From an uncultured Muribaculaceae bacterium (lineage in GTDB: Bacteria; Bacteroidota; Bacteroidia; Bacteroidales; Muribaculaceae), in NCBI GenBank assembly GCA_958439725.1, contig CAUBWJ010000042.1, positions 1 through 15,282 on the forward strand: a DNA stretch of 15,282 bases. Reading direction: 5' to 3'. The notes under the pieces were generated by a model that worked only from the letters and a program-made list of their open reading frames with translations, searched no databases and was not told where the DNA came from. Both the position numbers and the translations under genes were made by a program. Position 1 is the first letter of the stretch; each line of letters opens with the position of its first letter. Positions 14,093 through 15,282 of this stretch are shown piece by piece.

Positions 14093-15282
14093 ATGAGAGC
14101 AAATATAAATCGTTTTACGGCACTTGCCTTTTTATTGACCGTCTGTTTTATTTCGGTCTATGCGGCTCCATCCTTCTCGGTTAACGCACCTGGAAGAGTA
14201 GCGGCCGGAAGCAAATTTGCCGTTACATTCCGTCTGCGCGATGCCCAGGGCACAAGTCTTAAGGTACCTCAGATTAATGGATGCACGCTCCTGTACGGAC
14301 CCTCAACCTCCACAAGCCAGAGCTATTCGGTGATCAATGGTCAGATGACATCAAGTTCGACCATTGACTATACATATTACTATCGTGCCGACAAAGAAGG
14401 CACATATACCATAGGCGAAGCGACTATTGTGGCAGATGGCAAGCATCTATCAACACGCCCTACCCAGATAGTCATCGGCCCCGCTCCCGCGGGAGGTAGC
14501 GCTGCTGGTTCTCCCTCCGGGAACAATCAGCATGTGGATATAGATGATATTTCTTCCCAGTCTGCTGATAAGAATGTATCATCCAATGATGTGTTTGTAA
14601 GAATTATCCTCTCAAAGCCTACTGCTTACGAACAGGAAGCTATTGAATGCACCATCAAGCTTTATACCAAATACTCTATATCCTCATTCTTCCCCACTAA
14701 GCAACCCAGCTTCGACGGTTTCCTTATTGAAGAGATGAATCTCCAGCCTTCCCTGAATCAGGTTGAAGAATACAGAGGACAGCGCTATATGACCGCGTTG
14801 CTGAAGAAATGTATAATATTCCCTCAGAAATCAGGACGCCTCACCATCAATTCGGGAAATTATGATATCAAGGTGGTGCAGTATGATAATGTCAACATGG
14901 GATTCTTTACCGTACAGAATCCTCAGGAACGCCAGATTCAGGTCAGCTCAAACAGCGCTTCTATAGATATCAAGCCTCTTCCCTCCCCCCAGCCTGAAGG
15001 GTTCAACGGAGCAGTCGGCGAATTTAAAATTGACAGTCGTCTGGTCGGGAATTCATTCCGTACCAACGATCCTGCCACGTTGATATATACTATCAGCGGC
15101 ACCGGCAATATTAAATATATCAAAGAACCGGTAATCGATTTCCCATCCGAATTCGAACAGTATACACCCAAAAGCGATATCAAGGCCCAGATAAACGGCC
15201 AGAATGTTACCGGCACCATGACGGTGGAATACACTTTCGTACCGCAGGCTGTAGGCGATTTCAAGATAGGTAGCGACAAGTT
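14093..15282 (+). CDS. batD: BatD (oxygen tolerance family), C-terminus outside window
   Basis: From the ATG at 14093 the frame stays open for 396 codons to the right edge; full BatD proteins are usually about 580-620 residues, so roughly a third is missing. A signal peptide is clear (hydrophobic 10-24, cut near VYAA). The exported part consists of beta-rich domains: about 26-130 with FSVNAPGRVAAGSKFAVTF, a Gly/Ser/Asn-rich linker at about 131-150, and a second about 165-290. A third begins near 305 and contains SGTGNIKYI (335-343), a motif typical of the family. The tandem beta-sandwich layout suggests a periplasmic scaffold, anchored by a later C-terminal membrane helix in homologues. It starts 69 bases after batC with no terminator between. 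In related operons a batE gene follows. Confidence 0.88.
   Translation, partial: MRANINRFTALAFLLTVCFISVYAAPSFSVNAPGRVAAGSKFAVTFRLRDAQGTSLKVPQINGCTLLYGPSTSTSQSYSVINGQMTSSSTIDYTYYYRADKEGTYTIGEATIVADGKHLSTRPTQIVIGPAPAGGSAAGSPSGNNQHVDIDDISSQSADKNVSSNDVFVRIILSKPTAYEQEAIECTIKLYTKYSISSFFPTKQPSFDGFLIEEMNLQPSLNQVEEYRGQRYMTALLKKCIIFPQKSGRLTINSGNYDIKVVQYDNVNMGFFTVQNPQERQIQVSSNSASIDIKPLPSPQPEGFNGAVGEFKIDSRLVGNSFRTNDPATLIYTISGTGNIKYIKEPVIDFPSEFEQYTPKSDIKAQINGQNVTGTMTVEYTFVPQAVGDFKIGSDK

Noticed and set aside
14938..15279. Minus-strand ORF of 113 codons near the right edge
   Set aside because: It lies entirely opposite batD, whose frame gives clear BatD motifs.
1..15282. Search for a defence system, prophage, insertion sequence or CRISPR array
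   Set aside because: All substantial coding space is accounted for by core-type genes; no transposase, integrase, terminal repeats or regular spaced repeats are visible.

Overview
The window looks like chromosomal core sequence from a Bacteroidota species of the order Bacteroidales. A gut lineage close to Muribaculaceae or Bacteroidaceae is my guess from gene content, not a demonstrated placement. Supporting signs are a promoter of the phylum type (TTTG, 19 bases, TAnnTTTG), few Shine-Dalgarno-like sites before starts, an archaeal/eukaryotic-type short prolyl-tRNA synthetase, a DUF4290 gene, paired HU-like proteins, and a Bacteroides-aerotolerance (bat) operon. I see no mobile element, CRISPR array, tRNA, rRNA or clear sign of recent transfer.

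Layout. (1) Positions 1-1227, minus strand: most of a D-alanyl-D-alanine carboxypeptidase/endopeptidase of family S13 (PBP4-like), with its C-terminus beyond the left edge. (2) Positions 1442-2804, plus strand: a TetR-family regulator followed 10 bases later by the fatty-acid reductase gene fabG, closed by a strong hairpin terminator at 2844-2887. (3) Positions 2977-7977: a promoter, seven tightly packed genes and a terminator. The genes are DUF4290, rimM, an acidic hypothetical protein, a small periplasmic OmpA-like protein, proS, a short HU-like protein, and a long HU-like protein with a C-terminal membrane anchor. (4) From about 8043 to the right edge: the bat operon, in the order moxR ATPase, DUF58, a membrane protein of unknown function, batA, batB, batC (TPR) and batD. 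BatD runs off the right edge.

How the genes work together. Regions 1 and 2 concern peptidoglycan trimming and membrane lipid synthesis. Region 3 is a housekeeping unit for translation (RimM, ProRS) mixed with envelope and nucleoid proteins. Its HU pair is translationally coupled, and the second member would place a DNA-binding domain at the inner membrane. In region 4 a MoxR AAA+ ATPase is encoded with three proteins that keep a metal-ion-dependent adhesion site (DUF58, BatA, BatB) and with periplasmic partners (BatC, BatD). This is the usual arrangement of a MoxR/von Willebrand factor A system, thought to act as an envelope-linked chaperone or assembly machine; its biochemical role is unsettled.

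I found no clear new defence or mobile system. The points most worth following are the membrane-anchored HU-like protein, the unnamed membrane gene inside the bat operon, the acidic 100-residue protein, and the absence of murA between the DUF4290 gene and rimM.
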